This document shows, one piece after another, positions 39,366 through 48,695 of a stretch of 64,000 bases of DNA. The DNA comes from Xanthomonas sp. XNM01. Lineage in GTDB: Bacteria; Pseudomonadota; Gammaproteobacteria; Xanthomonadales; Xanthomonadaceae. Numbering within the stretch: position 1 is the first letter of the stretch; every line of letters begins with the position of its first letter. Under the pieces are notes generated by a model. That model was not told the DNA's origin. It saw only the letters and a program-made list of their open reading frames with translations, and made no database searches. The stretch lies in NCBI RefSeq assembly GCF_014851915.1, contig NZ_JACVAP010000002.1:1-64000 (forward strand), in the 5' to 3' direction. The position numbers and the translations under genes were made by a program.

Positions 39366-39971
39366 TCAGCGGCCGTCGTCGTCCCAGTGCTGCCCGCTGT
39401 CGTCGTCGCCGTCCAGCGCCGCGTCGTCGTTCTGCGTCGCGTCATGCGCCTGCGGCGCCAGCAGCAGGTCGCGCAGCGCCCGGTACAGTTCGCGGAACGC
39501 GCGCGGCGGCTTGTTGCGCTTGCGTTCCTCCAGCGTGCTGCGCACCAGCTGGCGCAGCTGCTGGCGGTCGGCGGTGGGATGCGCGTCCAGCAGTTCGGCC
39601 AGGGCCGCGTCGCCTTCGACCAGCAGGCGCTCGCGCCAGGTCTCGACCCGGTGCATGGCCGCCACTTCGCGCCGGGCGCGGTCGCCGTCCTCGTCCAGCG
39701 CGTCGCGGATCGCGTCCAGCGCGGACTCCTCCTCGCGCCGCATCTGCTTGGCCAGGAAGGCCAGCTGACGCTTGCGCGCGATGTGCGCGGTGATCTTCCG
39801 GGTCTGCTCCAGGTGCGGCAGCAGGTCTTCGGGGATCGGCAGCTTGGACAGCTGGGTCGGCGTCATGCTGGCCAGCTTCTCGGCCAGGGCCAGCACGTCC
39901 AGCGCTTCGCGGCGCTGCTGGCTGCGGCTGGTGGAAAGGAATTCGCCGGTGTCCTGATCGCGTCCGCGCAT
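39366..39971 (-). CDS. darP: ribosome biogenesis factor DarP (YjgA)
   Basis: 201-residue, mainly helical DarP/YjgA protein, which binds pre-50S particles and promotes late maturation of the peptidyl-transferase region. [20 protein letters not shown] and [33 protein letters not shown] and [20 protein letters not shown] are diagnostic. Ends in an acidic [11 protein letters not shown] tail. Start ATG 39971, with a TAAAAT -10 box about 29 bp upstream. Confidence 0.92.
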   Translation of the reverse strand: MRGRDQDTGEFLSTSRSQQRREALDVLALAEKLASMTPTQLSKLPIPEDLLPHLEQTRKITAHIARKRQLAFLAKQMRREEESALDAIRDALDEDGDRARREVAAMHRVETWRERLLVEGDAALAELLDAHPTADRQQLRQLVRSTLEERKRNKPPRAFRELYRALRDLLLAPQAHDATQNDDAALDGDDDSGQHWDDDGR

Positions 39972-39999
39972 CTGCCTGCAACCATCAATGAAAGCGCGG

Positions 40000-40005
40000 A
40001 TTTTA
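40000..40005 (-). promoter_or_regulatory. candidate -10 box of darP
   Basis: TAAAAT on the minus strand, 28 bp before the darP ATG, in otherwise GC-rich DNA. No clear -35. Confidence 0.4.
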
Positions 40006-40222
40006 CGCGCTCCGCGCCCTGCTGGCCCGCGCTGCGCCGTGAAGGCGGTGCCGGGCGTGGCCGCCGGTGGCCGATCCTGCCCGAGCGCCGGGTCGGCGCC
40101 GCGCGCCGTGTTTTCCCTTCCAGCCGCGCCGTGCGTCCGCGCAGGCAGGCCGCCGACCGGGCCGGATGCGCGATCGCTCCGGCCGCGGCCCGGCGTTTCC
40201 ACGACTTTCCAAGGTGACCCAC

Positions 40223-41581
40223 GTGAACGATATCGCCCGGACCGACGACAGCCAGGCCCGCCTCGACCAGCTGGCCGACATCTCCCAGCGCCTGCTCGAC
40301 CGCGCACGTGCGGCCGGCGCCACCCAGGCCGAGGTCAGCTGCAGCGAGGAGCGCGGCCTGAACATCTCGGTGCGGATGGGCGAGGTGGAGACGGTCGAGT
40401 CGACCCGCGACCGCGGCATCGCCGTCACCGTCTATTTCGGCCAGCGCAAGGGCAGCGCCAGCACCGCCGACCTGCAGGACGCCAGCCTGGCGGCCACGGT
40501 CGAACAGGCCTGCGCGATCGCCCGCTACACCGAGGACGACCCGGCCTCCGGCCTGGCCGATGCGGCGCTGATGGCGTGCGACTTCCCGGACCTGGACACC
40601 TGGCATCCCTGGCGCCTGGACGCCGACGAGGCGGTCGACCTGGCCCTGGCCTGCGAGGCGGCCGGCCGCGATGCCGATGCGCGCATCGAGAACTCCGATG
40701 GCGCCTCGTTCGGCAGCGGCGAGAGCCTGTCGGTGTACGCCAACAGCCACGGCTTCGTCGGCCGCGAGCGCGAGACCCAGCATTCGATCGGCCTGGCGCT
40801 GATCGCCGGACAGGGCGACCAGATGCAGCGCGATGGCTGGTACTCGATCGGCCTGGCCCGCGAGGACCTGGAGTCGCCGGCCGCGGTCGGGCGTCGCGCC
40901 GCCGAGCGCACCGCGGCACGGCTGGCACCGCGGCGCGCGCCCACCGGGCAGTACCCGGTGCTGTTCTCGGCTGAGGTCGCCCGTTCGCTGGTCGGCCACC
41001 TGATCGGCGCGGTCTCCGGTGGTGCGTTGTACCGACGCGCCAGCTTCCTGCTCGACAGCGCCGGCACCCGGCTGTTCCCGGACTGGTTCTCGATCGACGA
41101 ACAGCCGCGGCTGATGCGCGGCCTGCGCTCGACCGCGTTCGATGCCGATGGCGTGGCCACCGCCGCGGTCTCGCCGCTGGTGACCGCCGGCGTGCTGCAG
41201 CGCTACGTGCTGGGCAGCTACTCGGCGCGCCGGCTGGGCCTGCAGAGCACGGCCAATGCCGGTGGCGTGCACAACCTGCAGGTGGCCAGCAATGCCGGCA
41301 CCCTGGCCGAACTGGCCTCGGGCATGGGCCGTGGCCTGCTGGTGACCGAGCTGATGGGGCAGGGCGTCAATGGTGTCACCGGTGACTATTCGCGCGGTGC
41401 GGCCGGCTTCTGGATCGAGGGCGGCGTCATCGCCCATCCGGTCGACGAACTGACCATCGCCGGCAATCTGCGCGACATCTTCCTGTGCATCGAGGCGGTG
41501 GGCAGCGAGATCGACCTGCGCTCGCATGTGCGGACGGGCCCAATTCTGGTCGGCAACATGACCGTTGCGGGCGGCGATTGA
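40223..41581 (+). CDS. pmbA: TldD/PmbA-family metalloprotease subunit PmbA (TldE)
   Basis: 452 residues, the TldE half of the TldD/E complex; it lacks the HExxxH site and shapes the cavity. [39 protein letters not shown] and [20 protein letters not shown] are family signatures. GTG 40223 chosen: AAGGTGA lies 5 bp upstream and the length then fits the family (about 450). Confidence 0.93.
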   Translation: MNDIARTDDSQARLDQLADISQRLLDRARAAGATQAEVSCSEERGLNISVRMGEVETVESTRDRGIAVTVYFGQRKGSASTADLQDASLAATVEQACAIARYTEDDPASGLADAALMACDFPDLDTWHPWRLDADEAVDLALACEAAGRDADARIENSDGASFGSGESLSVYANSHGFVGRERETQHSIGLALIAGQGDQMQRDGWYSIGLAREDLESPAAVGRRAAERTAARLAPRRAPTGQYPVLFSAEVARSLVGHLIGAVSGGALYRRASFLLDSAGTRLFPDWFSIDEQPRLMRGLRSTAFDADGVATAAVSPLVTAGVLQRYVLGSYSARRLGLQSTANAGGVHNLQVASNAGTLAELASGMGRGLLVTELMGQGVNGVTGDYSRGAAGFWIEGGVIAHPVDELTIAGNLRDIFLCIEAVGSEIDLRSHVRTGPILVGNMTVAGGD

Positions 41582-41662
41582 CGTATCCTTCGCCGCGGGG
41601 AAGGCGCGCCCGCGCGGTGCGCCGTCCCACCACCCAAAGAAAACATCGGATAAGGATTGCAG

Positions 41663-42040
41663 ATGAGTGAGTTCGACAACGCCACCACGCCCCCGCCCGC
41701 ACCGGCCGCCGGCGCGCCCAACGACGACCGCACCGTCGCGATGCTCGTGCATCTGTCGGGCATCATCCTGGGCTTCATCGTTCCGTTGATCGTGTGGCTG
41801 ATCAACAAGGACAAGACCGACAAGGCCTTCCTCAACGACCAGTCCAAGGAAGCGCTGAACTTCCAGATCACCCTGCTGCTGGTGTACGTGGTCGGCATGA
41901 TCCTCAGCGTCATCCTGATCGGCGCGCTGATCAACTTCGTCGCCTGGATCTGCTGCGTGATCTTCAGCATCATCGCCGGTCTGGCCGCCAACAAGGGCGA
42001 GGCCTACCGCTATCCGTTCGCGCTGCGCCTGATCAAGTAA
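41663..42040 (+). CDS. DUF4870-family membrane protein, copy 1
   Basis: 125 residues: Pro-rich cytoplasmic N-terminus, then VAMLVHLSGIILGFIVPLIV, NDQSKEALNFQITLLLVYVV and GEAYRYPFALRLIK, the DUF4870 (Tic20-like) pattern of three to four helices. Function unknown. ATG 41663 follows GGATAAGGA. Own terminator downstream. A paralogue follows at 42216. Confidence 0.88.
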   Translation: MSEFDNATTPPPAPAAGAPNDDRTVAMLVHLSGIILGFIVPLIVWLINKDKTDKAFLNDQSKEALNFQITLLLVYVVGMILSVILIGALINFVAWICCVIFSIIAGLAANKGEAYRYPFALRLIK

Positions 42041-42062
42041 GGCCCAGCGACTGCGACGAAGA

Positions 42063-42094
42063 AAGGCCCGGTCGGCGACCGGGCCTTTTCTTTT
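42063..42094 (+). terminator. Rho-independent terminator after DUF4870 copy 1
   Basis: AAGGCCCGGTC-GGC-GACCGGGCCTT (42063-42087), a perfect 11-bp stem, merging into TTTTCTTTT. Confidence 0.93.
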
Positions 42095-42215
42095 GCGCGC
42101 ATCCCTGCCGTCGGTGCGGGTGACGTTGGTCATGCGCGGGCGCGCCGTCCGCCGGCGTATGCTCGATCGCGAGGATCCCGGCACGGGATCCGACCCGCAA
42201 CGAGGAGGTCATCCG

Positions 42216-42629
42216 ATGAGCGAATTCGATCCGGTCACCCCACCGCCGCCTGCCGTGCCGATGCACGCGATCGCCGCCGAGGAGCGCCAGTGGGGCATGT
42301 TCGCGCACCTGGCCTCGCTCACCGGCCTGTTCACCGGGGGCGTGGGCAACATCGTCGGTCCGCTGGTGATCTGGCTGGTGCGCAAGGACACGCCGGGCTT
42401 CGCCGCCGAGCAGGCCAAGGAAGCGCTGAACTTCAACATCACCCTGGCCCTGATCGCCGTCGCCCTGTTCGCGGTGACGTTCATGACCTTCGGGATCGGC
42501 ATCCTGCTCACCGCGCCGCTGGGCCTGCTGCTGGCGCTGCTGTGGCTGGTGCTGACGATCGTGGCCGGTGTGAAGGCCAACGACGGCGTCGCCTACCGCT
42601 ATCCGATGACCCTGCGGCTGGTGAAGTAG
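42216..42629 (+). CDS. DUF4870-family membrane protein, copy 2
   Basis: 137 residues starting MSEFDPVTPPPPA, very like the MSEFDNATTPPPA start of copy 1. GMFAHLASLTGLFTGGVGNI, AEQAKEALNFNITLALIAVA and GVAYRYPMTLRLVK align with it throughout. ATG 42216 has GAGGAGG-like ACGAGGAGG upstream. The terminator between the copies means they are probably separately expressed. Confidence 0.88.
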   Translation: MSEFDPVTPPPPAVPMHAIAAEERQWGMFAHLASLTGLFTGGVGNIVGPLVIWLVRKDTPGFAAEQAKEALNFNITLALIAVALFAVTFMTFGIGILLTAPLGLLLALLWLVLTIVAGVKANDGVAYRYPMTLRLVK

Positions 42630-42644
42630 GAAGGTCGGTGGCCG

Positions 42645-42669
42645 CGGCATCCGGCGATGCCGGATGCCG
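42645..42669. terminator. hairpin between convergent DUF4870 copy 2 and ispA
   Basis: CGGCATCCGGC-GAT-GCCGGATGCCG, a perfect 11-bp stem placed between the two stop codons, so it could serve both strands. No T-run on either side. Confidence 0.55.
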
Positions 42670-42672
42670 TGG

Positions 42673-43548
42673 TCAGTGCGAGCGCCGCACCGTCAGTTCG
42701 CCCAGGGCGGCCAGCGCGGCCGCCGCTTCACCGAACGGCTGCAGCAGCGTGCGCATGTCCTGCGCCAGCGCATCCAGACGCGAGCGGGCGCCCTCCATGC
42801 CGAGCAGGGCCGGGTAGGTCGACTTGGCCTGCGCCGCGTCCTTGCCGGCGGTCTTGCCCAGCTGTTCGGAACTGGCCTCGACGTCGAGGATGTCGTCGCG
42901 GATCTGGAACGCCAGTCCGAGCGCATCGGCGAAGCGGTCCAGCCGTGCCAGCGTGTCCGCGTCGGCACCGCCGCCGAGCGCGCCCATCCGCACCGAGGCG
43001 CGGATCAGCGCGCCGGTCTTGAGGGCGTGCATGCGCTGCAGCTGTTCCAGCGTCTGCTGCTGGCCGGTCGCATCGATGTCCAGGGCCTGGCCGCCGCACA
43101 TGCCGGCGGCGCCGGAGGCCTGCGCCAGCGCCAGCACCCAGTCCGCGCGCAGCGCGGCGCCGGCATCGCTGCGCGCCAGGGCGGAGAACGCCAGCGTCTG
43201 CAGCGCGTCGCCGGCGAGGATCGCGGTGGCCTCGTCGAAGGCAACGTGCACGGTCGGCTGGCCGCGGCGCAGATCGTCGTCGTCCATCGCCGGCAGGTCG
43301 TCGTGGACCAGCGAATAGGCGTGCACCAGCTCGACTGCCACCGCCGGCGCATCGAGCGTGGCCTCGTCGGCGCCGAGCAGGGTGCCGGCCGCGTAGACCA
43401 GCAGCGGACGCATGCGCTTGCCGCCGCCGAGGGTGGCGTGGCGCATCGCCGCATGCAGGCGCGACGGCGCCTGCGCCGGATCGGGCAGCAGCGACTGCAG
43501 GCTGGCTTCGGTGCGCGCGGCCCAGCGCGCGAACGGCTCACTGGCCAT
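42673..43548 (-). CDS. ispA: (2E,6E)-farnesyl diphosphate synthase
   Basis: 291-residue class I prenyltransferase making geranyl and then farnesyl diphosphate from IPP and DMAPP, feeding undecaprenyl-P and quinones. First Asp-rich motif [14 protein letters not shown] (from 83), [27 protein letters not shown] and second motif [10 protein letters not shown]. Start overlaps the xseB end by 11 bp: the common xseB-ispA pair. Confidence 0.94.
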   Translation of the reverse strand: MASEPFARWAARTEASLQSLLPDPAQAPSRLHAAMRHATLGGGKRMRPLLVYAAGTLLGADEATLDAPAVAVELVHAYSLVHDDLPAMDDDDLRRGQPTVHVAFDEATAILAGDALQTLAFSALARSDAGAALRADWVLALAQASGAAGMCGGQALDIDATGQQQTLEQLQRMHALKTGALIRASVRMGALGGGADADTLARLDRFADALGLAFQIRDDILDVEASSEQLGKTAGKDAAQAKSTYPALLGMEGARSRLDALAQDMRTLLQPFGEAAAALAALGELTVRRSH

Positions 43549-43792
43549 CGGTGGCGAACGGCTGGGCGCTGTCTGGCTGGTCGGGATCGGTCAGCAGGCG
43601 CACGCGCAGCTCGGCCTGCTCCAGCGCGGTCTGGCAGCTGCGGTAGAGGCCGACGCCGCGCTCGTAAGCGGCCAGCGAATCCTCCAGGCTCATCTCGCCG
43701 TGTTCCATCTTCTCGACAAGCTGTTCGAGTTCGTCCAGCGACTGCTCGAACTGGGCCACGGGGGAGGCGTTGGGGGAGGGTTTTTTCGACAT
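43538..43792 (-). CDS. xseB: exodeoxyribonuclease VII small subunit
   Basis: 84 residues. [40 protein letters not shown] and [12 protein letters not shown] are the XseB helical motif. It associates in several copies with XseA to degrade single-stranded DNA. The ATG at 43792 has no Shine-Dalgarno; CACACT lies 6 nt upstream, a weak leaderless-type arrangement. Confidence 0.93.
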   Translation of the reverse strand: MSKKPSPNASPVAQFEQSLDELEQLVEKMEHGEMSLEDSLAAYERGVGLYRSCQTALEQAELRVRLLTDPDQPDSAQPFATDGQ

Positions 43793-43823
43793 GTGTGAAG
43801 TGTGCGGGCGTGCTCGTGGGGGG

Positions 43824-45164
43824 TCAATGCGCGGCGGCCGTGCGTGGCGAGGGATCGGGCTCCCAGCGCAGCGCCAGCGCCCGTGCATCCAGCCACGCCT
43901 GCAGCGGGGCGGCGACGATGCGGTCGCCTGCGGCCAGCAGTTCGTCCTGCGCGTTCGACAGCAGCGGCAGGCGCTGGCGCTGCCACGGCGGAATCGCATG
44001 CTGCAGCAGCAGGTCCTTCAGCACGTGGCGGTGGGTGCGGCCGGGCAGGCGGATGCGCTCGCCGCCCTGGCGTGCATGCACGCGCAGCGGCGCATCGAAC
44101 GCCGGCGTGGCGGCGGCACCGTCGCGGGCGACCAGCCGCAGGCGCGCGCCGTCCGGCAGCGGCAGGGCCGCGCGTCCGTCCCACCAGGTCTGCCACTCCT
44201 GCGGCAGCACCGGCCGCGGCCGGCAGGCGTGCAGCAGGTCGCGCCAGCGCAGGATCGCCGCGTCGGACCAAGCATGGCGCGCTTCGGCGTCGGCGCGTGC
44301 CTGCAGCAGCGTGGCCTCGACCGCGGTCACGCCGCTGGCCGGCAGCGGCGGAAGTCCCAGGCGTTCGGTCCACAGGCGCAGCACGCGTGCGCGTCGCGCG
44401 GCCGGCAGCGCCATCAGCGCGCCGACCCGCAGCAGGTCGGGCGCACCGCCGTGGCAGGCGGCCAGCGCGTCGGCGTCGCCGTCGTGCAGCAGGGCGGCGG
44501 CCTCGGCGCTGAGCGCGGCGCTGCGCGCCAGCGCGGCCGGCGCCTGCGCCCAGCGCCCGGCCAGCAGCGGCAGCACCTGGTGGCGCAGGAAGTTGCGGTC
44601 GGCGTCGGTGCGGGCGTTGCTGGGATCCTCGATCCACTCCAGTCCGTGCCGGTGCGCATGGGCCTGGAGCTCGGCGCGTGCGCGATCCAGCAGCGGGCGC
44701 CAGTGCCAGCCCGTGGCGAAGCGGCGCCAGCCACGCATCGCCCCCAGGCCGTCGACGCCGGAGGCGCGCAGCGCACGCAGCAGGAAGGTCTCGGCCTGGT
44801 CGTCCAGGTGGTGCGCGGTGACCAGCACGCCGTCCGCGCCCAGCGCCTCGGCGAAGGCGTGGTAGCGGGCCCGGCGGGCGGCGGCTTCCAGGCCTTCGCC
44901 ACTGTCGCGGCGCACGTCGACCGACACGACCTTCAGCGGCACGCCGAGCCGGAGCGCCTGGCGCTGGCAATGCGCGGCCCAGGCATCGGCGTCGGGCTGC
45001 AGGCCGTGATGCACGTGCAGCGCCTGCAGGCCGCGCGCGCGCAGTGCCGGCTGCGCGGCCAGCGCATGCAGCAGGACGCTGGAATCGAGTCCGCCGCTGA
45101 AGCCGACCAGCACCGGGCCGGTGGCGTCGCCAGGAAGTTCGGGAAGGTGCAGGTCGTCGGACAT
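43824..45164 (-). CDS. tilS: tRNA-Ile lysidine synthetase
   Basis: 446-residue enzyme that converts C34 of tRNA-Ile(CAU) to lysidine, so it reads AUA. PP-loop motif [18 protein letters not shown] (23-29), [49 protein letters not shown] and [20 protein letters not shown]; the C-terminal region ([39 protein letters not shown]) is the TilS substrate-binding part. ATG 45164 has no Shine-Dalgarno, but TACGAT lies 7 bp upstream. Divergent from the signal-peptidase gene. Confidence 0.94.
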   Translation of the reverse strand: MSDDLHLPELPGDATGPVLVGFSGGLDSSVLLHALAAQPALRARGLQALHVHHGLQPDADAWAAHCQRQALRLGVPLKVVSVDVRRDSGEGLEAAARRARYHAFAEALGADGVLVTAHHLDDQAETFLLRALRASGVDGLGAMRGWRRFATGWHWRPLLDRARAELQAHAHRHGLEWIEDPSNARTDADRNFLRHQVLPLLAGRWAQAPAALARSAALSAEAAALLHDGDADALAACHGGAPDLLRVGALMALPAARRARVLRLWTERLGLPPLPASGVTAVEATLLQARADAEARHAWSDAAILRWRDLLHACRPRPVLPQEWQTWWDGRAALPLPDGARLRLVARDGAAATPAFDAPLRVHARQGGERIRLPGRTHRHVLKDLLLQHAIPPWQRQRLPLLSNAQDELLAAGDRIVAAPLQAWLDARALALRWEPDPSPRTAAAH

Positions 45165-45177
45165 GGCCGCTATCGTA
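45162..45177 (-). promoter_or_regulatory. candidate -10 box for a leaderless tilS mRNA
   Basis: On the minus strand TACGAT (45177-45172), seven bases, then the tilS ATG (45164). Confidence 0.4.
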
Positions 45178-45244
45178 GCGGCGCCGCTCACGTGTGGCGT
45201 GGGATCATCCGATCTCCTTCGACTCGACACGGGCAGATGCGCGC

Positions 45245-45838
45245 ATGCCGACCTGGCGACGCTGGCTGGTACGTGGATTGATGGCGGCCTGCGTGGGGCT
45301 GCCGTTGCTGGCCGTGCTGCTGTACGCGCTCAATCCGTTCGGCGCCGATTCGCCCGATCCGCGCCAGCGCATCGTCGGCCACGCGCCCTACCGGATTCCG
45401 TCGTCGTCGATGGCGCCTACGTTCGAGCCGGGCGATATCGTGGTCATGCGTGCCGGCGACCGCCACCGGCGCACGCCGCAGCGGGGCGACGTGGTGATCT
45501 TCCGTTCGCCGGAAGACGGCGATCCATGGATCCAGCGCATCGTCGGCCTGCCGGGCGAGCGCATCGCGATCGAGGACGGCGTGGTCCTGGCCGACGGGCG
45601 GCCGCTGGACGAACCGCACGTGCGCCGGACGCGGGCGACGACGCCGTACTCGCGCCATCTGCCCGAACTGGCCGTGCCCGGCGGCCATTACCTGCTGCTG
45701 GGCGACAACCGCGACAACAGCCTGGATGGGCGCAGGATGGGCGTCATCGAGGAAGACCGGCTGATGGGGCGGGTGGTCGGCGCGCTGCGCCGGCCCGGAC
45801 CCCGGTCCGAGGCCGGCCAGGACGCAGTCAAGCGCTAG
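45245..45838 (+). CDS. signal peptidase I-like protein (S26), catalytic Lys position is Gln
   Basis: 197 residues: one N-terminal membrane anchor (about 12-29), box B PSSSMAPT (nucleophile Ser55), box C RGDVVIF, box D and box E GDNRDNSLDGR. In box D active type I peptidases have (Y/F)(I/V)KR with the general-base Lys; here it reads PWIQRIVGLPGERI, with Gln97 at that position. It is shorter than LepB, lacks its large second domain and is not beside lepA/rnc/era, so it is a paralogue, either specialised or inactive. Start could be GTG 45194. Confidence 0.8.
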   Translation: MPTWRRWLVRGLMAACVGLPLLAVLLYALNPFGADSPDPRQRIVGHAPYRIPSSSMAPTFEPGDIVVMRAGDRHRRTPQRGDVVIFRSPEDGDPWIQRIVGLPGERIAIEDGVVLADGRPLDEPHVRRTRATTPYSRHLPELAVPGGHYLLLGDNRDNSLDGRRMGVIEEDRLMGRVVGALRRPGPRSEAGQDAVKR

Positions 45839-45879
45839 AAGCGCCGCGTCGCCGCCTCGGTGCAGCCCGCCACGTGCGG

Positions 45880-45895
45880 GGCCGCGATCGCGGCC
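45880..45895. other. 16-bp perfect palindrome between convergent genes
   Basis: GGCCGCGATCGCGGCC, self-complementary, in the 69-bp gap between the signal-peptidase paralogue and the TPR gene. Could fold as a hairpin on both transcripts; role unknown. Confidence 0.4.
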
Positions 45896-45907
45896 GTAGA
45901 CGGGAAC

Positions 45908-46657
45908 TCAGCCGCGCAGGCTGGCCAGTTCGCTGCGCGCCAGCGCGATCCATTCCTTCTGCGCGCGGCGGTAGTGGCTCTGCTGCAGGTCGGCACGGTC
46001 CAGGATTTCCTGGAACAGGCGCCGCGCGGCCTCGGTATCGCCGCTGCGCCGGAGCAGCAGGGCATAGCGCGCACGCGCCTCCTCGCCCGGATAGCCCTGC
46101 ACCACGGTTTCGTATTCGTGCAGGGCCGCGGCGGTGTCGCCCAGGTCCTCGACCGCACGCGCGTACAGCAGGTGGCCGTCGATCGAGCGGAAGCCGGGAT
46201 TGGCGGCGATCAGCGCATCGAGCGTGTCGCGCGCGGCCTGCGGCTTGCCCTGGCCGTGCTGCGCCCGCGCCAGCCCGAGCATCAGGTCCGGATCGGTGCG
46301 GTACAGGCCCTTGAGCGAGGCGCTGAACAGTTCCTCGGCACGGGCGAAGTCGCCTTCCTGCAGGCACTGCTCGGCCAGCAGGCGGCGGTTCTCGACGGTG
46401 TCGGCCAGGCCGAGCTGGCGTTCGCCCTGGCGGCGCTCGCGGCCCGGATCGACATGCGCGCGCGCGCGGCGTGCGGCCCGGCGTGCAGCCGGGTTGTTGC
46501 GCAGTTCGGGCAGGATCTCGGCGATGAAGTAGATCAGCACCGCGATGTACGAGAACAGCAGCAGGATGAACAGCCAGTACAGCGGCCGCCCGGTGCGGAC
46601 GACGTGCACGCCGCAGGCGACCTGCAGGATCAGCGACAGGAGCAGGAACGGCGCCAT
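45908..46657 (-). CDS. membrane-anchored TPR-repeat protein
   Basis: 249 residues. Two N-terminal helices (FLLLSLILQVACGVHVV; YWLFILLLFSYIAVLIYFIA), then a basic Arg/Ala stretch and four to five TPR-like helix pairs (NRRLLAEQCLQEGDFARAEE, MLGLARAQHGQGKPQAARDT, DGHLLYARAVEDLGDTAAAL, YALLLRRSGDTEAARRLFQE). The repeats should face the cytoplasm or periplasm as a protein-binding scaffold; partner unknown. Lies 33 bp downstream of accA on the same strand, so co-transcription is likely. Confidence 0.8.
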   Translation of the reverse strand: MAPFLLLSLILQVACGVHVVRTGRPLYWLFILLLFSYIAVLIYFIAEILPELRNNPAARRAARRARAHVDPGRERRQGERQLGLADTVENRRLLAEQCLQEGDFARAEELFSASLKGLYRTDPDLMLGLARAQHGQGKPQAARDTLDALIAANPGFRSIDGHLLYARAVEDLGDTAAALHEYETVVQGYPGEEARARYALLLRRSGDTEAARRLFQEILDRADLQQSHYRRAQKEWIALARSELASLRG

Positions 46658-46690
46658 CGGGATATCCGTATCGGGAGGTGTCGCGGCCGA

Positions 46691-47650
46691 TCAGGCCGCT
46701 TCGTAGGCACCGTAGCCGTGCAGGCGCGCGTAGCGGCGGGCCAGCAGTTCCTCGACCGGCAGCTTCTCCAGCGCGTCCAGCTCGTTCATCAGCACGGCCT
46801 TCAGGCGGCGGCCCATCTGCACCGGGTTGCGGTGCGCGCCGCCGGTGGGCTCGCGCAGGACCTTGTCGACCAGGCCCAGCTCCAGCAGCTTCGGCGCGGT
46901 CAGGCCGAGCTGTTCGGCCGCGTCCTTGGCCTTGCCTGCGTCCTTCCACAGGATCGAGGCGCAGCCCTCCGGGCTGATGGTCGAGTACACGCTGTATTCG
47001 AGCATGATCGTGCGGTCGCCCACGCCCAGCGCCAGCGCGCCGCCGGAGCCGCCTTCGCCGATCACGGTGCAGATCACCGGCACCTTCAGCTCGGCCATCT
47101 CCAGCAGGTTGCGGGCGATGGCTTCGGACTGGCCGCGTTCCTCGGCGTCGATGCCCGGCCAGGCGCCGGCGGTGTCGATCAGGGTCAGCACCGGCAGGCC
47201 GAAACGCTCGGCCATCTTCATCAGGCGCAGCGCCTTGCGGTAGCCCTCCGGCTTGGGCATGCCGAAGTTGCGCTTGACCTTTTCCTTGGTGTCGCGGCCC
47301 TTCTGGTGGCCGATCAGCATCAGCGGGCGGCCGTCGATGCGGGCCAGGCCACCGACGATCGCCTTGTCGTCGGCGAAGGCGCGGTCGCCGGCCAGCTCCT
47401 GGAACTCGTCGCAGAAGATGCGGATGTAATCCAGCGTGTACGGGCGCGACGGGTGCCGGGCCAGCTGCAGCACCTGCCAGGAACTGAGGTTGCGGAAGAT
47501 CTGCGCGGTGCGCAGGCGCAGCTTGTCCTGCAGCGCGTGCACTTCGGCATCGACATTGACCGCCGGGCCGGCGCTTGCGCTGCGCAGCTCCTGGATCTTG
47601 GCTTCCAGATCGGCGATGGGCTGCTCGAAGTCGAGGTAGTTCGGATTCAT
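46691..47650 (-). CDS. accA: acetyl-CoA carboxylase carboxyltransferase subunit alpha
   Basis: 319 residues. With AccD this transfers CO2 from carboxybiotin to acetyl-CoA, the first step of fatty-acid synthesis. [73 protein letters not shown] and [16 protein letters not shown] are diagnostic; length is standard. Confidence 0.97.
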   Translation of the reverse strand: MNPNYLDFEQPIADLEAKIQELRSASAGPAVNVDAEVHALQDKLRLRTAQIFRNLSSWQVLQLARHPSRPYTLDYIRIFCDEFQELAGDRAFADDKAIVGGLARIDGRPLMLIGHQKGRDTKEKVKRNFGMPKPEGYRKALRLMKMAERFGLPVLTLIDTAGAWPGIDAEERGQSEAIARNLLEMAELKVPVICTVIGEGGSGGALALGVGDRTIMLEYSVYSTISPEGCASILWKDAGKAKDAAEQLGLTAPKLLELGLVDKVLREPTGGAHRNPVQMGRRLKAVLMNELDALEKLPVEELLARRYARLHGYGAYEAA

Positions 47651-47679
47651 CGGAAGCCGTCAGAAAATGAAGGGGAGAA

Positions 47680-47685
47680 GTGTAG
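47680..47685 (-). promoter_or_regulatory. candidate -10 box of accA
   Basis: TACACT on the minus strand, 29 bp before the accA ATG, with a moderately AT-rich leader (CTTCATTTTCTGACGG). Confidence 0.4.
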
Positions 47686-47765
47686 CCGAACGTCCCGGAC
47701 AGACCCGTACGCCCTCGTGTGGAGGGCGACGGTAGCGCAGCGGCGCCGGGCGCGCCACACGCGCC

Positions 47766-48662
47766 TCAGGGCGTGGCGGCTGCGGCCGCGGCGGGCGGCG
47801 GGACCAGGGCGGAACTGCCCATCAGCTCGCCATGCCGGTGCACGAAGTCGTTGTAGCCCTGGTTGTCCTGCGCGCCCAGGCCCGATCCCAGCGTCGCGGT
47901 GGCCGAGGTCATGGCCATCAGCGCGTCGAAGCTGGCCTGCTGCAGCCGCTGCTGCTCGGCCGGATCGGTGGCCCGCAGGTAGCTGGCGTAGACCTCGCGC
48001 AGCGCGCCGGCATGGGCCTCGTAGGTCGGATGCAACGGCGGCAGGGTGGCCGGTGCCGGTTCCAGCACGGCCTGCGGCGCCCGGTAGCCGTCCGGGTTCT
48101 GGCGCAGGTAGGCGCCGGGCTGGCCGGCGCCGGCTTCCACGTAGTCGATGAAGGCCTGGGCGGTGAACACCTTGCGGTTGATCCGGCCGCCGCTGGCGTC
48201 GACGTGGGCCACCGTCTGCACGTCCGGGAAGGGCTCGTGCACGCCGAAGGTCCAGTCCTTGTCGATGAACAGTGCCTGGCGCCTGGTGAACGGCCCCTGG
48301 AAGACCACGCCGTCGAGCTCGACCTCGGCGTCGATGCTGCCGAAGTTGCGCAGCTTGTCCTCGCCGGTGACGTAGATCTCGTTGATGGTCAGGTACTCGC
48401 CCAGGGTCGGGTTGATCAGCCCGCCGCGGCCCTTGGCGTAGACGATGAAGTCGACCTCGCCCAGCGCGTCGCTGCGCAGCGTGTGCGCGCCGGGCGGCAG
48501 GCTCACCGGCGTGCTGCCGTTGGCCGGCACGGTGTAGTCGCGGCCGTCGATGGCCAGCGTCAGCGGGGCGGCGGTGGGGTTGTCGATCTCGAAATCGACC
48601 GATCCGGGCCGACAGCCGGCCAGCGCCAGCGCGGCCAGGGCCACGGCGAAGAGATGCTTCAT
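47766..48662 (-). CDS. predicted lipoprotein of unknown function
   Basis: 298 residues. Signal peptide with lipobox ALAGC (lipidated Cys17). The first 90 residues look like a beta-sandwich (VDFEIDNPTAAPLTLAIDGR, YTVPANGSTPVSLPPGAHTL), then a mixed region (EIYVTGEDKLRNFGSIDAEV, QALFIDKDWTFGVHEPFPDV) and an Ala/Pro-rich C-terminus. No family recognised. It follows dnaE by 33 bp on the same strand and may share its transcript. Confidence 0.75.
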   Translation of the reverse strand: MKHLFAVALAALALAGCRPGSVDFEIDNPTAAPLTLAIDGRDYTVPANGSTPVSLPPGAHTLRSDALGEVDFIVYAKGRGGLINPTLGEYLTINEIYVTGEDKLRNFGSIDAEVELDGVVFQGPFTRRQALFIDKDWTFGVHEPFPDVQTVAHVDASGGRINRKVFTAQAFIDYVEAGAGQPGAYLRQNPDGYRAPQAVLEPAPATLPPLHPTYEAHAGALREVYASYLRATDPAEQQRLQQASFDALMAMTSATATLGSGLGAQDNQGYNDFVHRHGELMGSSALVPPPAAAAAATP

Positions 48663-48695
48663 GCGGGGGAGGTTCCTGCGGGGGGAAAGCGTGGG

